From Guillardia theta CCMP2712 (Eukaryota; Cryptophyceae; Pyrenomonadales; Geminigeraceae): a stretch of 64,000 nt of DNA. Each line of letters begins with the position of its first letter. Position 1 is the first letter of the stretch. The stretch is from assembly GCF_000315625.1 (NCBI RefSeq), contig NW_005434612.1, positions 267,038 to 331,037 of the forward strand, written 5' to 3'. The notes under the pieces were generated by a model. That model was given only the letters and a program-made list of their open reading frames with translations, was not told the DNA's origin and did no database searches. Both the position numbers and the translations under genes were made by a program. Positions 1 through 11,023 of this stretch are shown here, piece after piece.

Positions 1-331
1 CTTCTTTGTGCTCAAGAGCAAGAAGGACAGAGATTTCTTCTTCAAGTTCAACGCTTCCTTCAACCTCATCAACGTTCATGCAGTCAACATAGTGCTGGCT
101 TACCTGATCAGAACCTTCATTCCTAGGAGTCTGGTCTTGTACGATCTATGGAGCACGCTCACTGTCTCTTTGTTCTACACTCTTCTCTACCTGTTCATCT
201 TCGATATGAATGGGTATCACTTCTACATTATCCTGTCGCCTCGTACGCATTTCTGCTTTCTTAGTTATTCATTGATGTTGGGGATCATGGCCTTCATATA
301 TTACTGCCTTGGCGGGAGATTTGAATTGTGA
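1..331 (+). CDS. 3' end of a multi-pass membrane protein (partial)
   Basis: The frame is open from the first base of the window to a TGA at 329-331, so only the last ~109 residues are visible. They contain about three hydrophobic stretches, roughly residues 25-40, 48-66 and 82-102, joined by short polar loops and ending in a short basic/aromatic tail. This fits a polytopic membrane protein. The layout is vaguely like the C-terminal half of FAR-17a/AIG1-type proteins, but I cannot defend a family assignment. No intron is evident in the visible part. The true start lies outside the window. Confidence 0.55.
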   Translation, partial: FFVLKSKKDRDFFFKFNASFNLINVHAVNIVLAYLIRTFIPRSLVLYDLWSTLTVSLFYTLLYLFIFDMNGYHFYIILSPRTHFCFLSYSLMLGIMAFIYYCLGGRFEL

Positions 332-2307
332 GTCCGGTGGGAAATGGTTCTTTGTGTCAAGTTCTATCTCCATGGTATCTCACGGACAATAATGCCGAAA
401 AGTTTGTAGTCGCGTCACGGGATTCTAAGACGATTTTTGGTAAAAAACAATGCAGGAGTTGTTTGTCTTGGACACGTAATAAAGCAACTCAGCAGTCGGA
501 TTCAACTCGCTGGAGTCACATAGAGCATCATTTTTGCTCTAATCCAAGATTGACTTTTCACAGAGTGGCATTTGAATAGACAGCGCCGTAATTGTCAATG
601 TGCAGCTCTAATACAGCCGTCTGCTTTTTATCGATAGGAGAATGATACGATGTCGCAGACAGTTGCGAGTTTGGCCTAAATCATGATGATTGAAAGGTAT
701 GCTTGGGAGGACCCTAGGAGAAGACTTTGGCTGTTTTTTTCCGATCCTTTCAAGCACATCACGCCATATCAAGACACATGTGGTGCCTCCTTCGTTCTTA
801 TTTGTATATCTTTCCTAGAGTTATGTCGTTACCCACACGCTATTGCCTTTTTGTAGAAGGTAGACTTACGTTGAGGATGAGTTTCATGGAAAATCGGCAA
901 ATCTCTTCACTTCAACAAAACAAAGCGATGCAGGAGAGAAAATTAAAAAACAATATCAAGATGATCCAGGGCGATCCACCCCAAACACCACCCCTCATTT
1001 GATGCACCCTACCCATCCCAGAACACGATCTGTTGTAACCACCCCGTCATGGAGCAACTATCTGTACACTAAAGAAGCAATAAAGAAAACTCACTGCTTT
1101 TGCTCACCGTATCGTAAACCAGAGCCTGCTGTTTTTGTCTCCCACCACAGCATGCAAAAAGCAGAGACAATGTGTCTTCCCTAAAGGTATGTCTGCTCTT
1201 AAACTGCTCTCTCTTCCTCTCCTCTGCTCCCTGCCATTCGGTCTCAACCGCCCCCGTCAGTCCGATCACATAACCGATTCATCTCAGTAAAGACTCACAA
1301 CCATTTGGACATGACTGGGGGACGTGACTCATGTTGGGGGACGTGACATTTTTTCCTCAATATTGTGCCTGTCGCGTCTCGTAGCCTCCGGCAAACAGCT
1401 GTCCCACCGGATCACGTTTTGTCCAAACATTTCCTGTAAATATTGAAACTTGAACAATTAATTTTCAAAGGAACAGTGGTAAATTTAAAGTCACGCGTAC
1501 CTAATATTTTTGCGTGCCCGTTGACCAGCAAAATCCTTTCCGCCTACCACCCCTACCCTGGGGTATGAGGCGTTTGAGTGGTAGTCGTAAGGGTGTGCTG
1601 ATTCCCCATGTCCCCTATCGATATAAGGGGGAATCTTATCTTCAGTACCCCCTACCCCTAGAACCATAACCGTACCCTACAGGATACCCACTGTTCCCCC
1701 ACCACCACCCACCATTTTATAACCTCACAAATTCCACAGATGTACCCCTACCCTCCTCTTATCCATGGGGTGCTCCGTTCTTATCTGCAACCTAGGCTCC
1801 GGAAAACTATACTTTTCGCAATATTTTCTTTCGATGAGACTTGAAACAAACAGCGATTGGATGCCATCTCATCTGAAAAAAGACTTTTTGGTTCAGATCA
1901 GTATCTTCCAAGAGTCATGATTTTGCGACGGTTTGAAGTAACCTCAGACCCCTACCCCCTGGTTTCCCAGTCCAAATATTAACAACTACCACCTTTATTT
2001 TTACTACCCTACCCTTCCTCCACATTTCCCTTGCCCCAACCCTACACTAGATTTTCCTTGCGTTCCATTGAACCCCTGCGCTTCTCCCCGACCTCTTCAA
2101 CCCCCTCTGACACCCGAGCAGGCCCTACCCACACACACACCTCCCTCCTCTTCCTACGACCTCTCGTGGAAAAGTTCCGCTCCCCTTCCTCCCGTCTCAA
2201 AGTCTCGTCGCATGCAATGAGTCTTTCCTTTCTTTCGATTTCATCCTTGGTGTGCACACGTCTTCCTTTCTCCTCTCGTTTCATGTTTTCATGGGTAGGA
2301 AGGGCCC
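332..2307. other. Intergenic region, AT-rich then CTACCC-rich; no gene supported
   Basis: Short open frames occur here, but none has domain-like sequence or convincing splice-linked neighbours. Two features stand out. A 13-bp word TGGGGGACGTGAC occurs twice in direct orientation at 1316-1328 and 1335-1347; it contains an ACGTG core, as in many bZIP/bHLH sites. From about 1540 to 2040 the plus strand is full of irregular CTACCC/TACCCC words, so the minus strand is G-run rich. The downstream part, 2030-2300, is CT-rich simple sequence. Confidence 0.5.
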
Positions 2308-3317
2308 ATGAAGGATCAAGGTAGATGGAGGAATAGCAATTGCTGGAGTGTGGGCATACAAAATGAGTTGTATACTCGTTGGAACATGTCAAGTCAAAGA
2401 GTGGAATGGAAGGTATATGATAGTGCTTATCCGAGATCGAACGTGCGGTGCTCACCTAGTTTGAAGATGGGCATAGATGAAAGAGAATTGAAGATGATCG
2501 TGCGCAGACTCGCATTTTTTTCTAATACACTTTGCAGTTTCAGGATCATGATTTTTTCTCGCCTTTTCAACATATCTAGGGATCGCTGCGCAACATACCC
2601 TTTCGTTGCTCCTCCTACAGCCAAAGTGCAGGATCAATCTGAGGACGGAAATCATCAGGAGCAGGCCTCAAGACCTCCGCGCACAGAGATCGTCTCCTTG
2701 TTCGCCATCACAGTCCTCTGCGCCAAGAGGCTTCCACTCAACCCGAACAGGAAGTGCGCCCCTGTTGTCCACATGCTCTTCACCATGCCGGGGTACAGAT
2801 CTCAGCACGCAAAGACGCAGAAGCGGCAGACCAACTGGCCGATCTGGCAGGAGCAGTTCATTTTCTCGGTAGACCCTTCTGCAAAGATCTCAGAGGGGAT
2901 GGTGAGTTCAAGGGGAGGGCTCCAGGAGGAGCTGACGATGCTTTCTCAGGTTCACATCCTGCTTGAGGACTCTTCCCAGCACAAGAAGCTCGGGGAGTTC
3001 TGGGTCTCTTTGGAGAGCATCATGCAGGATGGCAGCTCGACCCGCAAGTTCAGTTTGGGCTCGGACGACAGCATGTCAGAGCCCTCGATCTCAGTCGCGT
3101 TTGACACCCTGACGGAGAAGAAGTCAAAGTCGCACATGGTGTCTCATAGAAAGAATGGTGGGTCTGTTGTGCCCAGCTACGCTCCAACTGACGTGAAATG
3201 TTGACAGTGTACTCCGTCCTTCCCGCGACGCTCTCGAGCTCTGACGAAGAAAAGAGGCATCTCGGTGCTGGACTCTTCACCCTCCTGCAGATCGCGCAGA
3301 GCTCGGCGGAGGACTAG
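2308..3317 (+). CDS. C2-domain protein, three exons
   Basis: The proposed model joins 2308-2901, 2950-3157 and 3208-3317 and gives about 303 residues. The recognisable part is a single C2 domain, about residues 120-245. A first strand (LFAITVLCAKRLP) is followed by a 'NWPIWQEQFIFSV' segment, the typical N-x-x-W-x-E-x-F strand of C2 domains. Removing a 48-bp GT-AG intron at 2902-2949 joins this to VHILLED...KLGEFWVSL, restoring a continuous C2 beta sandwich. A 50-bp intron at 3158-3207 removes an early stop and gives a plausible acidic tail ending at TAG 3315-3317. C2 domains bind phospholipids or proteins, often with calcium; the acidic calcium ligands are not obvious here, so calcium binding is doubtful. 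The N-terminal ~100 residues look low in quality, and the true start may lie in a later exon near 2622. The gene converges on the downstream TDP1 gene with 96 bp between stops. Confidence 0.6.
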
Positions 3318-3413
3318 AGTGTTGCTAGATGTCGATGATGAACCTCTCATGTACAGTAAAGGGATCAGATAAGAATGGAGAGCGGTAGGCCGGTTCAGAG
3401 ACGCTGCGGCACT

Positions 3414-6400
3414 CTAGAGAAAACCCGCTGCCTCGTTGTCCACGTGCCATGGTGTGTCCTTGCCTTGCGCATACCTCCAGGGCAGGTATGAGGATAGGAG
3501 GGCAAGGGAGGGAGTCTTACCTGGCAGGGGGGAGCGAGTAGGGGAGGGGAAGGGGAGCCTGCAAAAGGCTAAGGAGAAGAAGGAAGAGACTAGTAGAAGG
3601 AGGAACGAGGAGGAGGAAACGAGTAGAAGGAGGAATCGATGAGGAGGAGAAGCTATGGTTGCTTCCAACCTCAATGTTGCTTGCACTCTCACGGCAAGAG
3701 ATGGTGGAGAAGAAGGACAAGTGACGCTTCTTGCCATTACCCTCGGGCAGGGTGGTAGTGGCTGCTAATGTTGCCTCCTCCTTGGCCTGCCTTCCTCCAC
3801 AGGTGCAGGAAAAATCTCATGGAAGTCAGTGAGGGAAGTTTGGATTTATCAGGCTGCTACCTGAATCGTTGTGGAGCAAGCTGGGGAGGAGTAGAACGCT
3901 AAATTCGTAGCTGGTGATGCTGATTTGACTGAATTGAAATCAGAGAAGCAGGAGCAGGAAGCAGGAGCAGGAGCAGGAGCAGGAGCAGAGGCAGGGGCAG
4001 GGGCAGGGGCAGGGGCAGGAGCAGGAGCAGGAGCAAGTGCAAGTGCAAGTGGACGAGGAGCGGCTCAGGGAGGCTTAACCTTGCATTTTTCTCAAGTCTT
4101 CCCCAGGCAGCACCAGAGAGGTTGTGGGAGCCAAGCAGGATCCACGCTACCCGAGTAGGAGAGGAAGGGGAGGACGAAGGCGAGAAGCGAAGCCATGTCT
4201 TGATGTGCGGCATGGCTCGCCTGCGGAGCTGAGGGTCCGAAGAACCTGGTGAGAGCAGGTGAGAGGAGGAGCAGGGGCAGGTGATCGTACCTGAGGACCA
4301 GCGACAGAACATCTTCAGCAAGAAAGGCTTGTGAACATTCTTAGAGAAGCCGGGGATACTGACAGGACGTAAGAAGTGCCACCCGTATACTGCTCTTCTC
4401 CGTCGCTTGTTCTCTCCCTCTCCCTCCTCTCCCTCCTCTCCCTCCTCTCCCTCCCGACCCCTCCTCCAACCTCCTCCCTGCCTTCTCCTCTCACCGTTCC
4501 TCTTACCTTTCCCCCATGGTGTAGCCCTTGGAGGATGTCCTGACCTCCTCCATGGTTGGCCAAATAAAGTGAGGAGGCTCCTCCGGCCGCCCGATGTTTT
4601 TCCCCTCGGTGTTCTGAAGGAGACGATCGACGGGGGCACATCAGCGAGCAAGAGGCAGCGGAGGCTTCAGCAGGGAGAGACGAGGAGAGGAAAAGAATGA
4701 GTGGGACATTGGGAGGGCAGGACAAGGAGGGCACGGCAAAGGAAGCTGGGTGAGGAGTAGAGAAGAAAGGTCACCTTTCCCTCACACAAGGAGGAGGTGA
4801 ATTCTTCAATCCACTTCTCGCTCAGGGATCCAATTGAAGTGCATTGCCAAACCTGGAGTGCAAAACCTTGAATCGTCATTGCTACAAGCTCCTTCCCCCG
4901 AAGACAGTAGCATACAACTCTCCCTTTCCTTCCTCTACTCTCTCATCATTTCTTCTCTTCTGTCCTCCGCAGCGACTATTCTGGTGCCGCCCCTCTCCTC
5001 TAGCCTTGGTCCCTCCCTCCCTCCCTCCCTCCCTCCCTCCCTCCCTCCCTCCCTCCCCTCTCCTCCTCTCACCATAGGACACTTGTTGAAAAGCGGGTCG
5101 AAAGTTTCTCGTGACAGAATTCTGTTGATGCAGCAATGAGAACAATCGGTCAAGGAGGTCTAGATCGTCCCACCTCCTCATCTTCATGTGGCCCCACATG
5201 TGCATCTTCTCGCCCTGGTGCCTTCCAGGTACAGACGCTACAATCTTTGCCCGCGCCTGAAAAACATGTTGTCCTTGTCATTTTCACCATCACCACCACC
5301 ACCACCACCGTCATCAACATCGTCATCATCATCTTCATCACCACCACCACCATCATCATCTTTGTCTTCATCAATCATTGTCATCATCATCGTCCTCGTC
5401 CTCGTCATCATCATCGTCATCATCATACTAACATTTTTGAAACTGTATCTACGAAGGTATTGAGCGTCGAGCTTCGACCCGCAAGGCAAGGTGGTGCCTT
5501 TCCATTGCGTCGCTTGAAAATACGACACCAGGTCATCTTCAAACTCACTCCTTTCCTCCCCCTGCAGCAAACAATTCAGAGCTATGCTTGCTCCTGTTTC
5601 CTCTCCTCCTCTCCTCCTCTCCTTCTATCTCCTTCTGCTCCTCTGCTCCCCTCCTCCTCTGCTCGTCGTTGCTTTTGACCATCTCCACTCCTATTTACTT
5701 CTTTCCTCTAGTATCATCTTCCGCCTCCTCCTCTTCCTCCTCCTCCTCCTCCCGTCGACCTCACCTCTCCCTTCAACGGGAAGTCCTGAGCCCATAGAGC
5801 ATCGGTCATATCGTAGTGATCGCCATGAATGTGATTCGCCGTCATCACCACCACCCTCACCCCCGTGTTGTACCCCAGCAACATCACTTTGCTGTGGTGG
5901 ACGCCGTACTGGGGCGTCGGAGGCGCGTAGCGAACGATGGAGGAGGAGGAGGGAGGCGAGGCGAGGGAAGAGAGGAAGGGATACATGAAGACAACTCTGG
6001 GGATGGAGGAGAGGAGAGCGATCTCTGACAGCAGCCAGCGCTCTTGCACCATGTAGTTGGTGAAGATGGCCCAAAGAACGTCTCCTTGCACCACGTCCCT
6101 CAGGCGGACTGCTTGCTCGTTGCCCGGCTCCTCGATCCCGTCGGTGTGGAACAGCCAGAACCCCCTCCCGTCTGCTACGAACTCCCTCCTGCCGTTCCTC
6201 GCAGCTCCCGATGCAGCAAGCCCTCTGAGCTCCTCCTCCTGGAGCATCCTGGCCAGCTTCTCATCCTCCTCCATGGAGGGAGCAGCCCTTGCTCCTTCTT
6301 TCCGTGGGACTTTGCTTGAGGGTCCAGCATGCTCTTCCCCAGCCCTGCTCCTCTTCGTCCTTGGATGGTCATCTTCGTCAGAGTCCAGCACTATCACCTC

Positions 6401-6734
6401 CACTTCTTCTGCATCCAGCTGGGTCAGAGCGAAGAGGGGGGGTGGGGTGAGGGGAAACGAAGAGAGGAGAGCAGAGGAGCAGAGGAGCAGAGGAGAGCAA
6501 AGGAGGAGAGGAGAGGAGAGGAAGACCTTTGGTCGCATGCTCCTTCTTGCCCTTAGGGTGGCTGTACTGCTCGAAGTGCTGGGGGTTCTTCCTGTTGCAA
6601 TCGACGCCATATCTGAGCGAGGGGACTGTATCACACGACGCGAGAGGGAGAAGGATGGGGAGGAGGATGGGGAGGAGGAGGAGGAGGAGGAACCTGCATC
6701 GTTCCTTCCCTGGCGGATTCCAGTCACTGCTCAT
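3414..6734 (-). CDS. TDP1: Tyrosyl-DNA phosphodiesterase 1 with N-terminal PBZ zinc finger
   Basis: This is a multi-exon gene read from 6734 down to TAG 3414-3416. My exons are 6694-6734, 6527-6612, 5765-6408, 5433-5561, 5083-5256, 4775-4852, 4507-4613, 4291-4358, 4080-4245 and 3861-3928, with small 3' exons from ~3570 to 3414 that are not fully resolved. The junctions given are phase-compatible. The first HxK catalytic motif is in YGVHHSKVMLLGY and the second in SHNLSGAAWG; in human TDP1 this second position reads SANLSKAAWG. Other family landmarks are IASVPGRH followed by WGHMKMRR, TSIGSL, RTSSKGY, MPHIKTW and a final LPYSLPP segment. The enzyme hydrolyses 3'-phosphotyrosyl bonds left by stalled topoisomerase I, in the nucleus. 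The first two exons create a C-R-Y-G-x2-C-N-R-K-N-P...H...HP element, matching the poly(ADP-ribose)-binding PBZ finger. A UIM-like helix (EEDEKLARMLQEEEL) follows. Introns contain ATC, GCAGGA and CCCT repeats. Confidence 0.9.
3958..4040. repeat. (GCAGGA)n hexamer satellite in TDP1 intron
   Basis: About 13 copies of GCAGGA/GCAGGG lie in the intron between the exon carrying the second catalytic motif and the next exon. The same hexamer, in either orientation, recurs at 22.3, 23.1, 24.06 and 58.39 kb. Confidence 0.9.
5011..5056. repeat. (CCCT)n tetranucleotide repeat in TDP1 intron
   Basis: A run of CCCT units lies just downstream of a splice donor in the sense of the gene. The same tetramer runs at 54757-54806 and 57569-57596. 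Confidence 0.9.
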
Positions 6735-7050
6735 CGCAGTCTCCTGTCCTTCTACTGCTCTCCCTGCCTATCCTGCCCCCCTCCCTTCAGCGCGTTTTTC
6801 CCACGGGGGGAAGGGCAGGAAAAGGGCCAAGGCAAGAGAGTGAAATTGACGAGGGGGGCGCAGGATACCAAGGCGAAGCAAGGGAGGCGAAGCAAGGAGG
6901 TAAGAAGTGGGAAGAGAGACGAGAAGAGAGAAGACATTGCAAGAGCAGGGCAGGCCCAGGAGCAGCGGTATGGGAGGGAGAGGGAGAGGGACTGCAAAGG
7001 CCTTATTCGCTTTATTCCGCTGTACAATGATACATGTTCACCCCATCCCC
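6735..7050. other. Spacer upstream of TDP1; no gene seen
   Basis: These 316 bp separate the TDP1 start codon from the stop of the next gene on the same strand. The sequence is purine-rich on the plus strand, and no promoter element stands out. It must hold the TDP1 promoter and the terminator of the upstream gene. Confidence 0.5.
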
Positions 7051-8275
7051 TCAAACGTCTGCGTCAGACATCTCCCACTCGTGCTCCTCGTTGGTCAGCG
7101 AGAGGCGGGAGTTGCGGAGGTTATCGATCACCTCCTCTAGCTCCTCCTTCCTCCTCATCGACTCCCTGATCCTCCTCTGCATCTGCATGCGCAAGTCAGC
7201 AGCGGCGGCATGCACGGGCAGCCGGCATGACCTGAAGGTGCTCCTTCTCCCTCTCCTTCAGCTCTGCCTCGATCCTCTGGACCTCACAGTCCATCCTCGG
7301 GTGCTTGTACGCCATCCTCTTCAGCCTCACCAGCTCGGCCCTCTGAATGCTGACCTGCTGGTTCTCCTCCACCTGCGTCCAACCCTCCTCCTCAGCAGCA
7401 GCCCAGCACAGGCTCCCCCTCACCTCATTCAAGAAGATGCAGACGTGCACGCGGTTGGAAGGGCTCTCGAACTTGACCTCCACCTCGTCCTTGTCCGCCA
7501 GCATGCTCCAGGAGACTCTCGCTGCGGGGCTGCCGACCCCTGCCCCCCAGCTCTCCTCCTCCACCACCCTATCATCCTCCTCCTCCTCCTCACCCTCCTG
7601 GACCCGATCGGGGTCGTTCCACCCGCTCGCTCCCCCCCAGAACGTGGACGAGTTCTGCACGATGACGCTCCCTCTCTTCCTGCACACGACGGAGATGCCC
7701 AGGTTGACAAACCCTGTGAGGCTGGAGACGCCTCGCAGCCGGAACACGTACCATCCTCCCTCCTCCACCTCCACGTCCCGCTGTACCACTTCCTCCCTCT
7801 CGCTGTCCTGCAAGCACAGCAGGAGCATAGTAGAGTCCGTTGCCGCCATGGCCAGCTGCGGGCTGGTCTCCCAGAGCATGGAGGCAGTGGTGGTGAGCCC
7901 GAGACGGATAGCAAGTTCCTCCAGCGTACTGATGTTCCCCTGGATCGTGTGGAGCCTGGGCTTCCGGAGAATGTCCTCCCCCTCCAGGGTGACTGTAAAC
8001 TTCATCTTCCCCTCCTCCTGCCTCGACGGACTCCCCGTCGAGCTGCCTCCCTCCTCGCTGTAGGACAAATGCAGCTCCCTCCTCCTCGACGTCACGGGGC
8101 GGGAGATGCGGCCAGCGATCTCATGGCACCTCCTGCTGCACTCGCTGAGCTGCATGCTCGTTTCGCGGAGGGAAGCGTGCAGCGGCTCGATGACCTCCCT
8201 CCTGTCTGCCATCACGTCAGGCGCGTACGGGGGATCGACCTCGTCTACCTGCGAGCAGGCGGTGCTCCCGGACAT
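7051..8275 (-). CDS. Unrecognised protein with C-terminal coiled coil, two exons
   Basis: Exons are 7232-8275 and 7051-7182, separated by a 49-bp GT-AG intron; the protein is 391 residues. The start at 8275 is the first ATG of the frame followed by good coding sequence (MSGSTACSQVDEVD). Residues ~20-55 look helical. A long central section is beta-rich, with aromatic and valine patches such as GWYVFRLRGV and VNLGISVVCRKR, and contains an acidic run (EGEEEEEDD). Splicing joins EREKEHLQ to MQRRIRES, extending a charged coiled coil of about 90 residues to the C-terminus (EHEWEMSDADV). I do not recognise a family; a beta-sandwich adaptor with a dimerising tail is a guess. Its start lies 302 bp from the stop of the next gene upstream, on the same strand. 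Confidence 0.6.
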
Positions 8276-8358
8276 CCTGCTGGATTTTGGTTGCTGTATG
8301 CACGCTGACAAGTTGTGAAGTGAGCAAGAAAATTGAGAATGAAAATGTGGCAGAAAGG

Positions 8359-8386
8359 GGGAGGGGGGGGGGGAGGAGGAGGAGTA
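8359..8386. repeat. G-run followed by (GAG)n
   Basis: An uninterrupted run of G, broken once by A, sits in the spacer between two minus-strand genes. It is capable of G-quadruplex formation on the plus strand. Confidence 0.7.
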
Positions 8387-8577
8387 GAAATAGGAGCAGG
8401 AGCAGAAAGAGGACGAGGATTGGAACGAAGATTCGAGATAACAAGGATGAAGACAGGGAAACAAGGACAAAGATCGATGCGAGCCAACAAGAAAGACGAA
8501 GAAGGCAAGAGAGGAAGAGAAAGAATCTCAGTATTATCGGCCGACAACGGAGTAGGAGAGAGAGAAGATTGCGGTCC

Positions 8578-10995
8578 TCACAAGGAATCAAGATGCATGT
8601 AGATGGTGCTCTCAACATCATGGAAGCGGAACAAGGAGTTCATCCTCATCATCTGAAGATCGCTCGTCCGCTTATCCTGCAGTATCCTCCTCACTCACTG
8701 CGACTCTCCTCCTCCCACCCACCTGGATGGTGGAGATCGTGTCTAGGATGCCTGCTCCTCGGTCCTGCAAGAGCTCAAGAGCCTGGACCTGTTGCCTCGT
8801 CTCTGCTGCCTTCCTTTCCGCTGCTTCCTTGCTCCTTGATATGTGCGATCGGGCCTTCTTCACTCTCTCCACGTTCTCTTGCAAAACGCGCTGGAGCAGT
8901 TTCTAGCATCCATAGTAAGCCAAGGCAGCCGCTGGAAGGGGAGTAGGGAGGGGAGCAAGAAAGGAGGCAGTGAAGGAGGGAGGGAGAGGGAGGGAAATGG
9001 AGGGAAATGGAGGGAGAGGGAGGGAGGGAGAGGGAGAGGGAGGGAGGGTGGGGGAGGGAGGGGGGGTAAGGAAGAGGGAGGAAGAGGGAGGGAAAGGGAG
9101 CGGGCGTACCTCCTTCCTCCTTAGATCTTCCGCTTCTACTTCAGTCTTGAGCATCTTGATCAGCACCTGTCAAACATGTCTGTGGGTTTGTTTGGAGAAA
9201 TGTCGATGATGGTAAGTCACCTCATTGAGAGACTTGAGATTTCTCCTCCTCTCTTCCTCCACCTGGGCACCACGGGACCGGAGGGCTTTCGCTGCATGCA
9301 TCCCCTGCGTGTCTGCGGCGCTGAACATCTGAGAAATCTTGTCATCGACGATGAAGGTGAAGGAGAAATGAGAGGGTTGAGAGCAGAGGGGAGAAGTTGA
9401 AGGCAAGAGGTAGAAGAAGCCCACCTCTTCCAACGAGTTCAGCCGCTGCTGATATGCTTGCACCTGAGACTCGAGCGCTATCTTGTCATTCTCCCACTTG
9501 CTGATCATTTTCTGGGCATTGTTGCGAAGATCTTCTTTCTTCTTCACAAATGGATTCTCGGCCGAGATAGTATTGAGACTTTGGTTCAAAGTGTCCAAAG
9601 AAGAGAGATTTTGATCCTTTCGATCCTAAACATCTGTAAGATACCAAAGGCGAGAAGGAGCAAGAGGGTAAGGGAGCGAGGGAAATACAAAGAAGGTGAA
9701 GAAATACTTGTAAAATTTGCAGGAAGTGAGCAAAAGCTCGATCGCAAGAGACGAGCTTCGCGATCTCAAACTTCACTTCCTCAGCATCGTCGGCTTTCTT
9801 GAGGACATCAAGAAAGTCCTCCTGCAAACATCGTTTCATGCCAGGTCGTGTCATGTCGTGAACCGTCAGAGTCACAGCCGCACGTCACTAGAGAGCAGGG
9901 GGTTGGTGTTGCAGACAAGACAGACGACTGATCCACAGAAAGAAGATGTGCAGGAAAGAATCAAGGATGGGTTGAGGCGAGGAGAGAGGAAGGAAGGCAG
10001 ACAGGTTTTCGCGAAGGCGCCTTACTTGAGCAGCATGCTTGTTGTGCAATACTTTGAACAGATCCTGCAATAAATTTGCTCAAACAAGGTTCGCCATTCG
10101 TGGGGTGCACAATCACCTCCACGCTCTTCTCGCAATCAGGTCGATTGCATGCACTCCACTGTCCATAAAACTTCTCTTCCCACTCAATCACTTTCCTCAC
10201 AAGTGAGAAGACGTTCTCGTTGAAGAGATTGGCCAACTGGCAAGACAGACGCCTTCAGCACCAACGCATCGCACACTCACTGCACACACCTCCACCTCGC
10301 TCTTAAGATCTCCTGGGCTGGGCAGACAGCCTTCCAGGTCCTCCCACACCTTCTGCAACCTCGGCATAACTAAATCTCGAATGATGCAAGGAGGTGAGGA
10401 CCTTTACACGGCACAAAAGCTCGACATTCCCGTCATTCTCGGACTGCACATATCTCGCCATCATCCTTTGTAGGTCTTGCTTGCAGTTATCAAAGATCTC
10501 GAAACTGTTTTGTCGCTCCTCTTCAGCAAACCTTCACCAGACAGGTCATTGTTGAACATTACGGCTGTGCATACGAACTCACTCGATTTCGCTTTCATGA
10601 ACCTGCATTCGAAGGTGATCAAAGTCTGCGGCGACCACGTCGTCGTCATCGCGCACGAGTCTCTTGCACTTGAAAACAATCTTACAAGAAAGAAAGATAG
10701 CGAAACAAGTCAATGTCTGGCAACCTTCTGCTGAAGAATGTTTCGTACATCTCCCGCACATTCCTCGACAAGGAGCCAGTGAGACGACGACTGCATGAAA
10801 TCCTCCCTGAAGCTCAAGGTTCATTCGAGCAGCCAACAGTGACAGTGCTAATGGAAAGATGAATATGACGAACAAGCACAAGCTCAAGCTCAAGCTCAAG
10901 CTCAAGCTCAAGCACAAGCTCAAGCACAAGCTCAAGCACAAGCACAAGCACAAGCACAAGCACAAGCTCTACGGTAGGGAACAACTCACATTGTA
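8578..10995 (-). CDS. Coiled-coil protein, about twelve short exons, 5' end uncertain
   Basis: A chain of short exons on the minus strand joins into one alpha-helical protein ending at TGA 8578-8580. Landmarks in order are FMQSSSHWLLVEEC, VVAADFDHLRMQVHESEIE, SFEIFDNCKQDLQRMMARY, LQKVWEDLEGCL, VFSLVRKVIEWEEKF (with a CNRPDCEK knuckle-like pair of cysteines), DLFKVLHNKHAAQ, EDFLDVLKKADDAEEVKFEI, NAQKMISKWENDKIALES, SAADTQGMHAAKAL, IKMLKTEVEAEDLRRK, RVKKARSHISRSKEAAER and a short C-terminal exon. Donor and acceptor sites flank each. No enzyme motif is seen, so a structural or tethering role is inferred only from the helix-rich composition. The first coding exon should lie near 10990-11020, beside a CAAGCT satellite and a GC-rich island, and I cannot find a clear start codon. 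Confidence 0.55.
10872..10970. repeat. (CAAGCT/CAAGCA)n hexamer satellite
   Basis: About 16 copies of a six-base unit alternate between CAAGCT and CAAGCA in blocks. They lie in what should be the first intron of the coiled-coil gene. The internal CT/CA variation suggests the array grew by segmental duplication. Confidence 0.9.
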
Positions 10996-11023
10996 GCCAA
11001 GATTGTGACCTCATCCCCTCCTT

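Noticed and set aside
1540..2040. Telomere-like tract from CTACCC words
   Set aside because: The words are irregular and not a TTTAGGG or TTAGGG array, and genes lie on both sides.
6057..8308. Long plus-strand open frames across 6057-7169 and 7034-8308
   Set aside because: They lie opposite TDP1 and the two-exon gene, whose minus-strand frames carry real motifs and splice sites; the plus frames are Ser/Pro/Leu low-complexity shadows.
7051..10995. One single gene from 7051 to ~10995
   Set aside because: A stop at 8578-8580 after a well-spliced C-terminal exon and a good ATG at 8275 favour two genes.
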